From: Holacanthus passer
Taxonomy: Eukaryota; Chordata; Actinopteri; Pomacanthidae
Reading direction: 5' to 3'
Assembly (NCBI GenBank): GCA_025331565.1
Contig: JAFREQ010000150.1
Coordinates: 496,001-560,000 of the forward strand
Length of the DNA: 64,000 nt
The notes beneath the pieces are model-generated. The model was not told the origin of the DNA. It made no database searches and saw nothing but the letters and a program-made list of their open reading frames with translations. This document shows, one piece after another, positions 26,246 to 39,300 of this stretch. How positions within the stretch are numbered: position 1 is the first letter of the stretch; every line of letters starts with the position of its first letter. Position numbers and translations under genes: made by a program.

Positions 26246-27498
26246 GATAAGAGGCCGCTGGTTGATGTGAGAGGATCAGACAGGTCGGTCTGAGGAGTAC
26301 ACACTAACAAGACGATGCTGAACTACGCTGCACACGCTGCCCGACACAACACACACACACACACACACACACACCTACTTGTGGAAGCGGCAGAAACAGA
26401 ACGAACCTGAATGTTGTTAAAGAGCAAAAGACATTTGGGCTGAGATTCTGAAAGTCCAGTTTATTGATATTACTTATAAAAGCTCTTATGCAGCTTCACA
26501 AAAGAGCAACCTGTCAGTGTGTTAGTGCTGTTTGAGTCAGGTCATTTGAATCTCTCAAACAACTCAGGTGATAATATGTTATACACAGTATAATGTGAGT
26601 CTTTGTTTTCTCATTTTAGCTTTCACGCTCAAGTAACTGTTCACAAATGAAGCTCATAGTTGTATTTGAGTCTTGAGCTGTAGACACAAGAACTAAAGTC
26701 GAGACAAGAACTAAAGAACTATCAGTCGTAAGAGACTTTACTTTACTTTCTCAACCTTTCACCTGAGTTGAGAGTCAGCTATTGTTTAAAAACAGGAGAT
26801 GTGCATTTCCATTTTTTAAGTCATTTTCATTGTGATAAAAGATAAAACAGTTTCCTCTCAGATAATTTGACAGAGTTGTAAAATCCTGTTTGTTAGTACT
26901 ACAAACCTTTATGCAGTGATTTGGAGTCTAATAAACCTTTAACAGCATTAATCTGCCCTCAAACTGAACTTCCTGGATCACATGCGATGTCTTACGAGAT
27001 ATCTCTTGAGAGATATTTCTACGTGCATCTTCTCAGCTTAAAGAACAAAAGGCACATACAGGGTTGAGGACACAAGAAGAAAGGCTGACTATTCATCTGC
27101 TTTGCCTTTAGCTCTCGACAGATTTCTGGCACAGCGAGCACATTTCTAACCTGCTGCCATCCTGTGATTCTTAATGCACGATATATGTTCCTCTATATGC
27201 AACAGTGGAAATGCTAACATGTTAATGTGATTTAATTTAATTCTCTCCATTTTTTTTAAGTTGATCTCACTTTGTGCTGCTTCCATGTTTGTTTTTTTTC
27301 ACTATAAGTAATCGTGGTATGAACAACTTGCTGGATTTTGTTGCAAATCAATTTACAGTAACTGTATGCGGCTCACAGATACCGTGTGTGTGTGTGTGTG
27401 TGTCTTCAGACTACATGCTATTCTGCTACACCATCTATTATTCAGCAGACACACACTCTGCTGGCCTAACAACCCGCTGAAAGCAGGAGGTAACACTC

Positions 27499-27533
<35 letters not shown>

Positions 27534-30500
27534 TTGTTTCCTCCCATCTCTTCACCTCCATGCAGTCTCTCTCGCTCTATAGTTGTTGAGTTCTTTCTCT
27601 CTCTTTTGTCCTCTTTCTGTTTTGTTTTTCTTTGTTTCTGTTTTGTCATCTCTTACGTCTCTTCATCTTTATTGATCTTCCTTTCATACTTTTTTCTTGC
27701 AATTTCTTTCTTTTGATATTTCTTCTTTTTTATGCCCCTCCCTCCTTCTCTTCCTCCAGCTGACTACAAACTGTAAGTCACTCCTATCTTCTTCCTTCCA
27801 TCCCTCACTGGCCTCCTCCAAACGTTATCTCCCTCTCTTTTCTCCTCTCTTTCTGTCCCACTTCACCCTCTTCCTTCTTTTTCAGAGAGAAAGAAAGATT
27901 AGGAGAATCGGAAGCAATTAGAGAGCAGAAATTTTTGGCAACAGTGTTATTGGTGAGCACTGCAAAAATGTACGTGTGTGTTGCTCTCTCGTTAATTAAA
28001 ATGGCTTTCTGATGGCCACAAACAAGCCCTGCCCTGCCAAATACACTGACCTCACATCACACACACACACACACACACACACAGTCTCTCCTCCTCCTTT
28101 CACTCTTTATCTCGTCTTTCCACTGCAGGCGGCGACTCAAAGCAAACAATTAAACACACAAACACACACACAGAAGCATGTATGCAAACACACTGAACAC
28201 ATGCAAATGCACACACACACACAAGCAGACATCATTACTCTAACTAATGCAGTGATATTCACAGGTAATGCTACACACACTCACAACCACACACACACAC
28301 ACACACACACACAGGCAGAAAGACCCACATCAGCACTATTCTGTTGCTCCATTGCCTATTATTGTGCACACACACACACACACTCACACACACTCTATGA
28401 TTCTGCCAGCAAGTGTATTAACTTATTACAGAGAGAGCGATGATTGGTATTTAAGCACAAGCTCCTTTTGTCAGGCAAAGTTTCAAAATGACTGCGAGGA
28501 GCAAGTGAGCAAATTCAGTCTTTCGCAATTACGTGAACTGACCCTTTAATCATCAAGACTGTCTTCATAAAACTAAAACTACAGTAACACAGACTCAAAG
28601 CATCCAGGGGATTTGGGATTAGCGAGGTCCGAGCTCGAACGTCTTCGCCTCAGTCCGCCGGAGCCCGGTTTGGCCCCTGGACAAGGGGCCTCCTGACACG
28701 TCCTGATTGAGTCACAGGACTGATTCTGCTGGTTTTATAAGTTTTCCTTCTGCCTGAATGGTTTTTTCTATTTATGGACTGAATAATGGAAAAGTGAAAA
28801 TTAGAATATTACTTTTATTTCTTACTTTTATTTCTATTCATCTAAATCTCAGAATCCATCATCACACCTGCTGTTGAGCATTACATCCGATCTCCTGACA
28901 GTCATGGTCACTTACACGTAAAACCTCTAAAGGCAGGTTACACAGTTTTCTTGCTCATTAAAGATGGTACGTTTCCAATATAGGCTGGGAGGAAAAAGCT
29001 GAATACCCTATATGGCTAATCTATTTCTAACCATGGGGGGGATGCACATGAAGTGTTTCCATACCTGGCAAACACTTCACGTGCAGCTACTGGCATCAGA
29101 ATAAAATGATTTCACTCATGAATCCTGCTTTTAATTAGGACCAGACATGTTTTAGGCCTCCATGCATCATTCATTGTAATCTTTAAATCAGGTAATGTAC
29201 ATATTCTATATTCTAATTTCAAGATTCATTTTCCACAAGTACCACAAGAAAAAGTGAGCACAAACCCACCACGAACAACTACCTCCACACCTTCACCAAG
29301 TTGCTCCCACACTCTTATAAAACTGCTTGTCCCAGTGTTCCCAGTTTAATATAGCATGTGTTTGCCCACTGTGGTGAAGAACGTCCTCCGTGAGCACAAT
29401 CTACCTGTTCAAAATTCCTCCTCTGTCGACGCACTACGAGCCCAAACCTCCACAAAGCTACCCACACTTATTTAAATACGCCTCAGTCTCAGTCATCGGG
29501 TGAAAAATGTCCTTGTGTACCAGCTTGCTTGTCTGTGTGTGTGTGTGTGTGTGTGTGTACGCAGGCTGTGTATGCGTGTGTGTGTTCACCCAAGTGTGTT
29601 TGTGTATGTGTGTTTTCAGCTGATGAGGCATTTTGGCGTGGCGCTGAGGCTGTGCTTTAGGGGAGCCAAGCCTGATGAGGGGGAGATTTTAAATCACACC
29701 AAATGAAGCTTTATCAAATAAATGAAACTGTGTAGCGCTCGACTCAGCAAGAGTCAGTTCCTTTATGGGAGTGACGCAAGCACTTGCTCTCTCTCTCTCT
29801 CTCCATCCTCCTTCACCAACATGCAGAGCGGAGAAATAGCAGGAAACAGGTACGTGCAGCCAAACATCCTCTTAATTTTAACTGCATTCAGTCTATTCAA
29901 TTGCTTGCATTTTCTTGACTATTTCTCAAGTGTGTTGCGACCAAATGCAAAGTGAAAACTGGAGCTGACACAAATGCAAATGAGGTAAAAACGTAAAAAG
30001 ACAAACTGACATAAGATTTAGTGTGTGAGTTTCATCTAAACCCAGTCTAATTATTCCTGTGCTGCCGAATGTTCTGCAACACCCCGTGTGCTCCGGCGCT
30101 TCACATTGTGCACATGCTCCGTCACAGCTGGGTGTGGTCACAAGTACAACAGCACCACACCTGAACACAGCTACCTGTGATTTGGAGTACAACAGACCCA
30201 AAGAGGTGACTGCAGACATTCTTTACATCCGAACAAGATCCAGTGAGGAGTTGCACTACAAAATATTTCAGTAAATGTGTCACTGACTGTGACTGATACA
30301 TTTTTAAAGATTGTAGTTTTATGCCAAATATAAAAAAGTGATCATCTTGAAAAGAACATAATGGCTGAATGTAGAAGACAACAGCTAGTAGAAAGAGGTC
30401 GTCACTCAGCTTATAATATCTGAAACTGAGGCCTGGACCAACCAACCCTGATTCAGACCAGGTTATATTGTGCAGTCAAATCAGAAATCAATTAGGCCCC

Positions 30501-31436
30501 TTTTGGATCAGGCCTCTTTTTTTTTCAAAGTGAATTTATGTACATTGGGTTTGGGTTTTCTGTTTTGAATTGGGTCAAAACATTTCAATCTGTGACGACT
30601 CCTACTTGTGCGGGCTCAAAGAAAACTGCAAACATATTGAAGTGAGTGGGAAAACACCCAACAACTCCTCTTCTGAAACATGTTGGGGTCTCGATAAACT
30701 TGTGATGAGAATTCTGCTAAGAGAGGGAATTCTCCATGATGAACATAGATGATCTTGGTTAAATCAACAATACAATACAGAGGGAAGAGGTGTTGGTGGT
30801 GGAGGAAGCTGTGGCAGCACGAGCGTCATCAGGACAGTGTCAGGTTATAATGTCTGAGCTGTACACCTGCATTAATATGATTGTACGAGCCAATGATCAT
30901 GATCAGCCAATATAAGCCTGACTTCAGAGCCTGAACTAACACAATGCTTCATTTATTATATTTCATTTCAGTTTGATATTTTCATGCTGTATCCTGCAGC
31001 TGTGGCAACAACCTGGTTTCATCTCCTCCTCTCCTCCTCTCCTCTTCATCCCTCCATCTGCCTCCTCCTCCTCTCTCAGGTTGAACACTCCTCTTTCTTG
31101 CTTTCACATCTTAAAATGAATGAAAATCATTCCACATCTCTCTCCTCTGTTCTTATTCAGCCATCTTGCCTTCTCTCCATCCTCTCCTCCTCTACCTCCA
31201 CTCTTCCCCTCCTCCCTCCCTCCCATCCCGCTCCACTCTTCTCCTCCATGAACTGCTATATATAGACATGTGAAAGATAAAAGGGTGCGTCTCTCTCTCT
31301 CTCTCTTTCCCCTGACCCCAGCTCTTTTTGATTTGTGGAAGAAGCTTGTTTTTTTTTGCCGAATATCTGCTGTGCCACTTCACAGGCTGGTAATGAGAAC
31401 TGCATAGATTCTCTCTCTCTCCCTCTGTAGCACGCG

Positions 31437-31527
<91 letters not shown>

Positions 31528-31797
31528 CCGTCCATCACTCTCTCCTTTCTGTCTTGCTGGGCTGAGCTGAGCACATTGTATCCACCATTTTCAAACTGAA
31601 TGGAAGCCAAACACAAACAAGTGCCGACTGACACAAATAAAAAGTCACACACACTCATATACACACATGCATGCATAAATACACTAACAAATTATTCACA
31701 CACACACACACATGCATACAAACACACAGTAACACTTGCAGCATCTTCCATGATGCAACTCAGGGAAAGAGTCTCATCTCTTGGGTGTGACAGCTGT

Positions 31798-31847
<50 letters not shown>

Positions 31848-34116
31848 TATAATACAGGGGTTCTCAACCTTTTGTAAATTAAGGCCCACTTCTGATTGTT
31901 AAAAAAATTCTGAGGATCACCTTCCAAAATAAATTTAAAAAAAAAAAAAAAGGAGAACAAATAAAACTGGGCTGTAAAAATGTGTGTGTTACTTTACCTC
32001 ACACTTTGGAGCTTCTACTGATGCAGGATCATCTCCCACATCACTTTTTTGTTTGAAAAGCTGATCCATTTTCTGTCACTGTTCATTAGTATCAAACATA
32101 CTATATAACTGCTGAACCAGCTCATCTCGATCTTCAGCTGGACTTCAGGTTAAAACCACCTGCTTCAAAATGACAAAATGCACCAACAGCATTTATGAAA
32201 TTTCATCTTAATGCAGCGAGAAGTCGTCTAGAAGCAGATTTCTCCTCTGTTTCGTTCACTTAAATTCACTGTGTACAAAGACAAGGCCAGAAATTATATT
32301 AGATAAAATTAGATCAGATAAGATCAATTTTTACTTATCACTGTGGGAATTGGGTCATTTGGGCAGCAAAGAAATGTAGAAATGCAAAAAAGATAAGGCA
32401 ACAAATCAATTATAATCTATTAAAAAATCTGACTGAAATAAAAGGATCGTTGGACGGATGCTGAGAATTAACTGTAACTGTTGTGCATTTGACAAATAAA
32501 AAGAACACAGGGATAAAAAAAAAAAGAATGAAAAGTAAGAAAATAGAAGAATGTGCAATGTGTAACAAAACACATGAGAATATCACCTGTCTGTTAGTGA
32601 TCAAATTAAAATCTCCCTTTTCAAACGTTCATGTGAAAACTCCCAGCAGCCACCGCTGCCCTGCCCGTTTTAACTCTGGCAGGTAACTCTGCTCGAGCAG
32701 CTTCTTTTGTAGGTCAGCCGTCATCTGGAGTCCTGTTCTATTTTAACAATCTAGTCGTCTTCTGAATTATTAAATGTGGCGGCTGCTAAAACTCACCGGC
32801 TGCAGAGGACGAAAAGTTTCTTATTTTGTTTTAGACTTTTTTAGTTGACTTTCCCTCAAATCTGTCGTATCCTAGATCATAGTTTTGACATTTTGTTGTT
32901 CTACCACCCAAAAAATGGCTTCAGGCCATTTAAGCATTTCCAATAAAATCGTGACACAGCAACAAGGTTGAAAATGGAGGTTTCCATTTCAAATAAACGT
33001 GGCGACACCAAAATGAGCAACTGGAGATTTTGGTTTGAGGATTGAGAACAAACTGACTAAAAAACAGAAGCTACCAGAAAAATCAAATCAACAACCAGTA
33101 ATGTTGTAAAAGATCTTAGTTATTTAAATCATTGTTTTTGTCATATTTCTCTTACATTTCTGAATATGAGATCCAACATTTTTTAAAATCCCTCAAATCC
33201 ATCTTTTATCTTAAAACTAAAAAAAACCTCCAGCAGCTCCCACTTCATGCAGCCAAAGGCATCACATCTCTCCACCATCTTTCTCTCTTAATCTTAAAAC
33301 CTCTTTCTCTTTCCTCTTAATCTGGACCACTAGTGCCGGAAGATACTCTCTGCTGTTCTTTTCCATCCCTTTGTTCCCTTTCCTTCTCTCTCACTCCCTC
33401 CATCACACGATCTTAACTCAGCCGGGCCGACGGCTGCAGCATCAGCATCTCATCGCCAGGACGGGAAGAAGCAAAGAGGAAGAGTGAAGGGAAGAAACAG
33501 AGTGAGTGAAAGACAAATAAAAAAAGGAGAAAAGAAGGAGGGACCAGAATAAAAGACAAAGAGATGGGTGAAGGATGAAGTGATGGAGGGAGGATATGGA
33601 GGGAAGGCAGTGAAAGAAAAGGAAAAGAAAAAGTAGGGAAGGAGGAAAAGAGAAGGAAGGGATGAGGAGAGAGAGTAGCAAAGGAAGGAGGGCAATAAAA
33701 GGTAAAGCATGAGGTGAATATAAGAAAAAAGTGAAAGAGTAACGAGAAAGCAAAGAAGGAAGGATGATGAAGAGATGGAAAGGTAAGTAGGAAAGGAAGT
33801 AAAGAAGGAAAGAAGGAGGGAGAAAGGGACATGAGGAGGAAAGAAAGGAGGAAAGAAGAAGAAGATGGAGAAAAAAGGAGACATGGGGATGTAAAGAGGA
33901 AGAGATGGAAGGAGGGATGGATGGAGGGGAGGAGATGGAAGAAGAGATAGACAAAGAGAAGGAGGGAGAGGAGGGAGAAATGCAGTATTTTTATCATTCT
34001 GAGTGAGTGGGCTCCATAAAAGTAGGTTACTGTCAGCAGACAAGGCTCAGACACACACACACACACACACACGCATACTACATGTACCATCTCCATTTTA
34101 GTTCTGCTGAAGCAGC

Positions 34117-34165
<49 letters not shown>

Positions 34166-34814
34166 CCTGGAGCATGCTCAGTGAGCCACCAGCTAAACTG
34201 TCGGTGCCAACATGAAAATACCAAGTGGATTGTCTAAATGGCAGCGGGTGGATGTTTGAGCAGGAAAAGAACAGAAGGAGCAGAACGTTTCTGCCCTCGA
34301 AGGCTCCGGGTGAATAAACTGATGAAACTGTTCAGGTATCGAACAGACGTGACTGAAAACTGGATCTGTGTCACTGTCTTTTTCTGACTTTACTGCAGAC
34401 GTCTTTGTGCCTGGTCTGCAATCAACTTTTAACATGTCTGATAAAGTTTGGAGGATAATATTATTGAAATAAGCCTTGAAGGGACTGACACCAAAAAAAT
34501 GAGACCAATGATGTTTGAGAGCGATTTAAAAAATCCTCTCTGCTTGAACTTGCTAAATAATTGAACTGGTTACAACTGAGAGACACATATTCATCCTTAT
34601 CATCATAAGATTGAAGGTAAAAATTCCTGACCATATCCACATTATAAATTCATAGACAGACACTACACTGATGTACACACACACACACACACACATACAC
34701 ACACACATTCAGTACATGGGAACATGTTCAGACCGACGGGTCAACCAGGCAGAGTCAAAGTCAATGAGGTGCAATGGAATGTCAATGGAGATACAGTCTG
34801 GGGAATCAACATCC

Positions 34815-34868
<54 letters not shown>

Positions 34869-34981
34869 GTCTGATGTGTGAAGAGGTGGGCTAACTAACA
34901 TCTCACAGCGTCCTGCTAGCTCAGCAGCCGTAAAACTGTCAAGAGAACTGATGACCGAGTATTCTGTCTTCTCTCTCTCTT

Positions 34982-35016
<35 letters not shown>

Positions 35017-36264
35017 ACATTCACCTTAGCCACAAATCTCCCAACATCCCCTCCTCCCCTGTCACTGGCTGAACACACGTACACACTCGTGTCCACACAC
35101 AAATATGCACTTACACAACACACTTCATGTTAAAGGCAGGAGGTGACGAACGTGCCGAGAACAGACGAGCTTCTGTGCAACAAATATTCAACCAAGTGCA
35201 TAAAAACCTTAAATCAGAGCGAGACACACAATCTGTAACAGTGGTTTCACATTCAAATGTATTAGATTTACTGTAGACGTACGATTTATGGTAAAGAGTT
35301 GGTGGATAATCAAATCCAGACTGCAAACAGTGGCTGAACATAAAATCTCAAATATTTGGAGAGTCCTTGAACAAACATCAACAAAGTATTATCATGACTT
35401 GATGCAAAAAAGAAAGAAAGAAAGAAAGAAAGAATAGAATAGAATACAGGATAGAACTATTCATTGAAATGGGTTACCTTCTTTTTCTGTTGGCCACTAA
35501 TACAACATCAGTTGTATTGATATTCATTTAAAATCGCCAGACTCTTTCTGGTGCCAATTGATAATTTGACATCCTATAATACAATACAGTATATGTCAAT
35601 TCAAGCAGTGTTGGTTGTGAAAGTTAAAAAAAAATTGATCTGAACATAATTTGTAAGGATCATCTTCAGACATTCACCTGTTTGTGCTCTGTAGCATATA
35701 GCATATAAATGAACTGTACAACTAAACCATATAAGCCTTTTTCTAGACTCAGGTCAGTCGTTGGATCACAGGCATAAACACAGTTGGTGGTCAGATGTGT
35801 CGCTCTCTGCTCTGCAACTTTGGACGATAAAGCATATTTCTCCAGAACAATCCTGCCTTCAAGCACTTTTATTTAATTCAAATTCAATCCGATCATGTAA
35901 ACTGCAGCTCATCGGAGGATCCACGTGTGTCTGACGCTCCGATCGATACGATCCGGTTACACTGTGTGAGGCAGACGGAGGTTACACAACGTGGATACAT
36001 GTTACTAGTAGTACCACTACTGCTGTTACTAGTTTGACTTCACACGTTCTCAGTCACTTTCTTGTATGCTCGCTTTGTTGAATCACACATCCATCACATG
36101 ATTCCTCCTTCCTCTCTCCTTCGCCTCCTCTTTCGGCCCCTCCTCACTCCTCACGGTTCCTTAAATACAGGCAGCTTGTCATATGTCAATAGCTTATATC
36201 CTGTATATTGTACTGCCTGCATCTCTGAGCTGGTATATACAGTAGATAATGAGTGTACGCATGC

Positions 36265-36300
<36 letters not shown>

Positions 36301-39300
36301 ACGGTGATTGGCTGATAAATGATGAATGTCCAGGAAATGAGGAGTTCAGCAGCGAGGAGAAGCAAACACATGACATCAGCAGCTTCTACATTAGTCACCA
36401 AATCACATCTGCAGAACGGAGCGCTATCCCATTATTTCGTGCACTCACACACTCACACACACACCTGCACACGTACAGTGCCCACACACACACCAGCAAG
36501 CAAGAGTACGCACGAGAACACACACTAAAACAGCACATACGTACATGTACAGTTGGAAACAAACGCAGGGAGCCATGGCTACAGAGTACTAAATATGTTT
36601 GTGTGTGTGTGTGTGTGTATGTTGGGGGGGTGTATTGGAAGACAAGGCTGGTTGTGCCCGTGCTGCTGTGGTGACTCATCAACCCAGTGAATCACACAGA
36701 GATCTGATTTAGAAACAGACTGCATCCACCTGACTGCTGCTTCCACTGGCAAACACGCACACACACACACAGATACACACACACACCTGCAAAGACACAT
36801 TTATGCACACTCACAATCAGACGTGTAAAACATACACCCACATACACTCATCCACATACACTGATGAAGACAGATATTCGATGTTTACTAGGCTGAAATC
36901 ATCTTTGTTCTACATCTGATGTTCAACATCTTCACACAAGCGTTTTATTTTTCACGGCTGAAAAAAACCCAACCGTATTTCATTTCAATCTCTTAAACAG
37001 TGATCACACTGTTACAGGACACTAAAACACTAATAATGCTAATAACCTTTTAAGATCACCACAAATAAATGAAGCCAAATAAAAACAAACTGCACCTATG
37101 AGAGCTTTAAATTAAAGAGAGTATGTAAAACAATAAATGTAATATGCGACTTAAGATTCCACTGAACATTTTACAAACTGGTGTCAATTAGACAGTGAGG
37201 TAAACTCCTCCATCTCAGAGACTGTAGACTCTTCGGTAGGTCCGTTTTTACAAACTCTATTCAAACTCTACTGAACATCCATGAGTCTCAAAAGGTTGCA
37301 AACATCCGAATGGGAACATCTTATATAAACACATCTATTTAAAGGTTACATGTGCAGCCAAATACTATGACTGATGTCTCGCAATATTTCCTTTAAAATC
37401 CAAAATTTAAAGGTGATATTTTCAACTAGTGTGTTGAGTCTGTATGAAGCTACATTAACCTGCTACATTGACTTTGCCAAGTCAACGTGACGACTATATC
37501 ACGTGTCTTTAATCCTTTAACACCTGAGTATTAAAATAGCTGTTACTTCTTTTTTTCCCCTGTTATATAGAAATATACAGTAAACAATTTGACTCTGAAA
37601 AAAATACTCCATTTTCAATTCATGCCTGTTATTGAACTTCACAATAAAATACAATATGTACAGTACATGTGTATGAATGCAACTCAAAAATATCCATGAT
37701 TTTTCAACATTTTTACAAAGAGAAACTCAGGCATTTAGTGAATTTTTGGGAAAGTAAAGCCATGAGACAAACAGCAGCCTCACACTTTATACAAACTCAC
37801 CATTGGCGGGTAAAGTAGAAAATCTGTCCACTAACTTTCTGACGGAGGCTAATTCAGCAAAATATTTTTATGAATTTTGCACCTTGTCTTTTTTTTGTCA
37901 CCAAACAATTAAAAGCTTCCTCCTCATTTGCCTGTACTGGTGTCTGTCTGTGTTAGCTGGCAGTTCTGGGTGTTGCACAGTCTCTGTTGTAAACGCTTCC
38001 TGCAAACAAAATCCCTCTGAGGATTTGACCATGTTAAAACTGAGCTGAATTGTGCAGCAGATAAAGTCGAGGGAGCCTTAAAAACCTTTAATAAGGAGGC
38101 GACAGCCGGCTATTCTGCCTCCTTGTCCTCCTTTAACGCTAAATCCGTATTACACTGTGGATAAGTCTGCAGCAGAAAAGAAGCCTAACTTTAGCTCGCT
38201 TGCCGTCCCCGATGATTTTGACTTGGGCTTCAAGGGATTTCGGAGCGAACTGATCTCAGCGCGAAACCTTTCAATTACCAGGTGAGCTCAAAGTGAGGAA
38301 TACCTGTCTGCCTCTGTGGAAGTGTTTCAGAGGAGGAGACGAGGGCAGGGATGTGTGGTTCAGATAATTAGCCCAATACCAGAATCCCCTGTCGCCAAAT
38401 AGTTAATTAAAAGCTCGCCCAGTGTGTGTATATGAGTGTGTGCGCGTGTGTGTCCAGAGGATTAAAGACTGTAATTATAATTATGTCCTCTCCTCTCCGT
38501 CTCTTTTTTTTTCACCTTCTCCTAACACGTCCTCTCTCTGTAATTTTACATACACACACATTTCTCTCCACACACACACACTCTCTGGACCACCGTGGTC
38601 GAAATCAGCAGCGCTTTTCTTCCAAGTCTTTCATGCCAGAATGTAAATAGTCACATTAACAGAAGGCGAGGTCTCCCTGTCACTGCGATGAGTCAAGTTT
38701 TCTGTCTGTGGCTTTTACTGCTCATGTTCAGAGACGACTCTCTGAGAACGACTGAAAAATGGCAAATTTATCATTGTAGAGTTAAAGATTGATGACAATG
38801 ATATTGATATACGTAGCATAGAAAAGTGTTTTTTGGGCTAAACTTTTTTTGTGACATGAAACCTTCTCGAATTCTTGAAATTGAGGGTTGATACAGTTTC
38901 AAGAATATGAGTGAAATGAACAGTAAACGGTTTTTCTCCTCTAAGAGTGTTGGTGTTAGAAAACCCTTGATATCGTCACAATATGATGATATCAAGGTGC
39001 GATATCATAAAGGTGCTGAATCAAAAATGTTTTTTGTATTGTTTTGTTTTGCTCTGATGTTGGGATATACTGTACATGTAGCAGAACATTATTTTCTTAT
39101 CTATATTTCGCCCTTGCATGACTTTTTAAACCACCTTGAGCCGCACAGCCGCTCTGCGATTGGAGGAGCCCTGAGAGACTTAATGACATCGACGTCTCCT
39201 CCTCTCTGGTTCAAACAGACGACCTTTGACCCCCGAGATCTGAGGCTGTATTGACGCTGCGACCCGGGCTAATGTAGCCGGCCTGCTGATAGACTGAGAT

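Noticed and set aside
33413..34096. Three overlapping minus-strand open frames of up to 227 codons
   Set aside because: All come from one degenerate purine-rich tract and give Ser/Leu/Phe/Pro low complexity in every frame.
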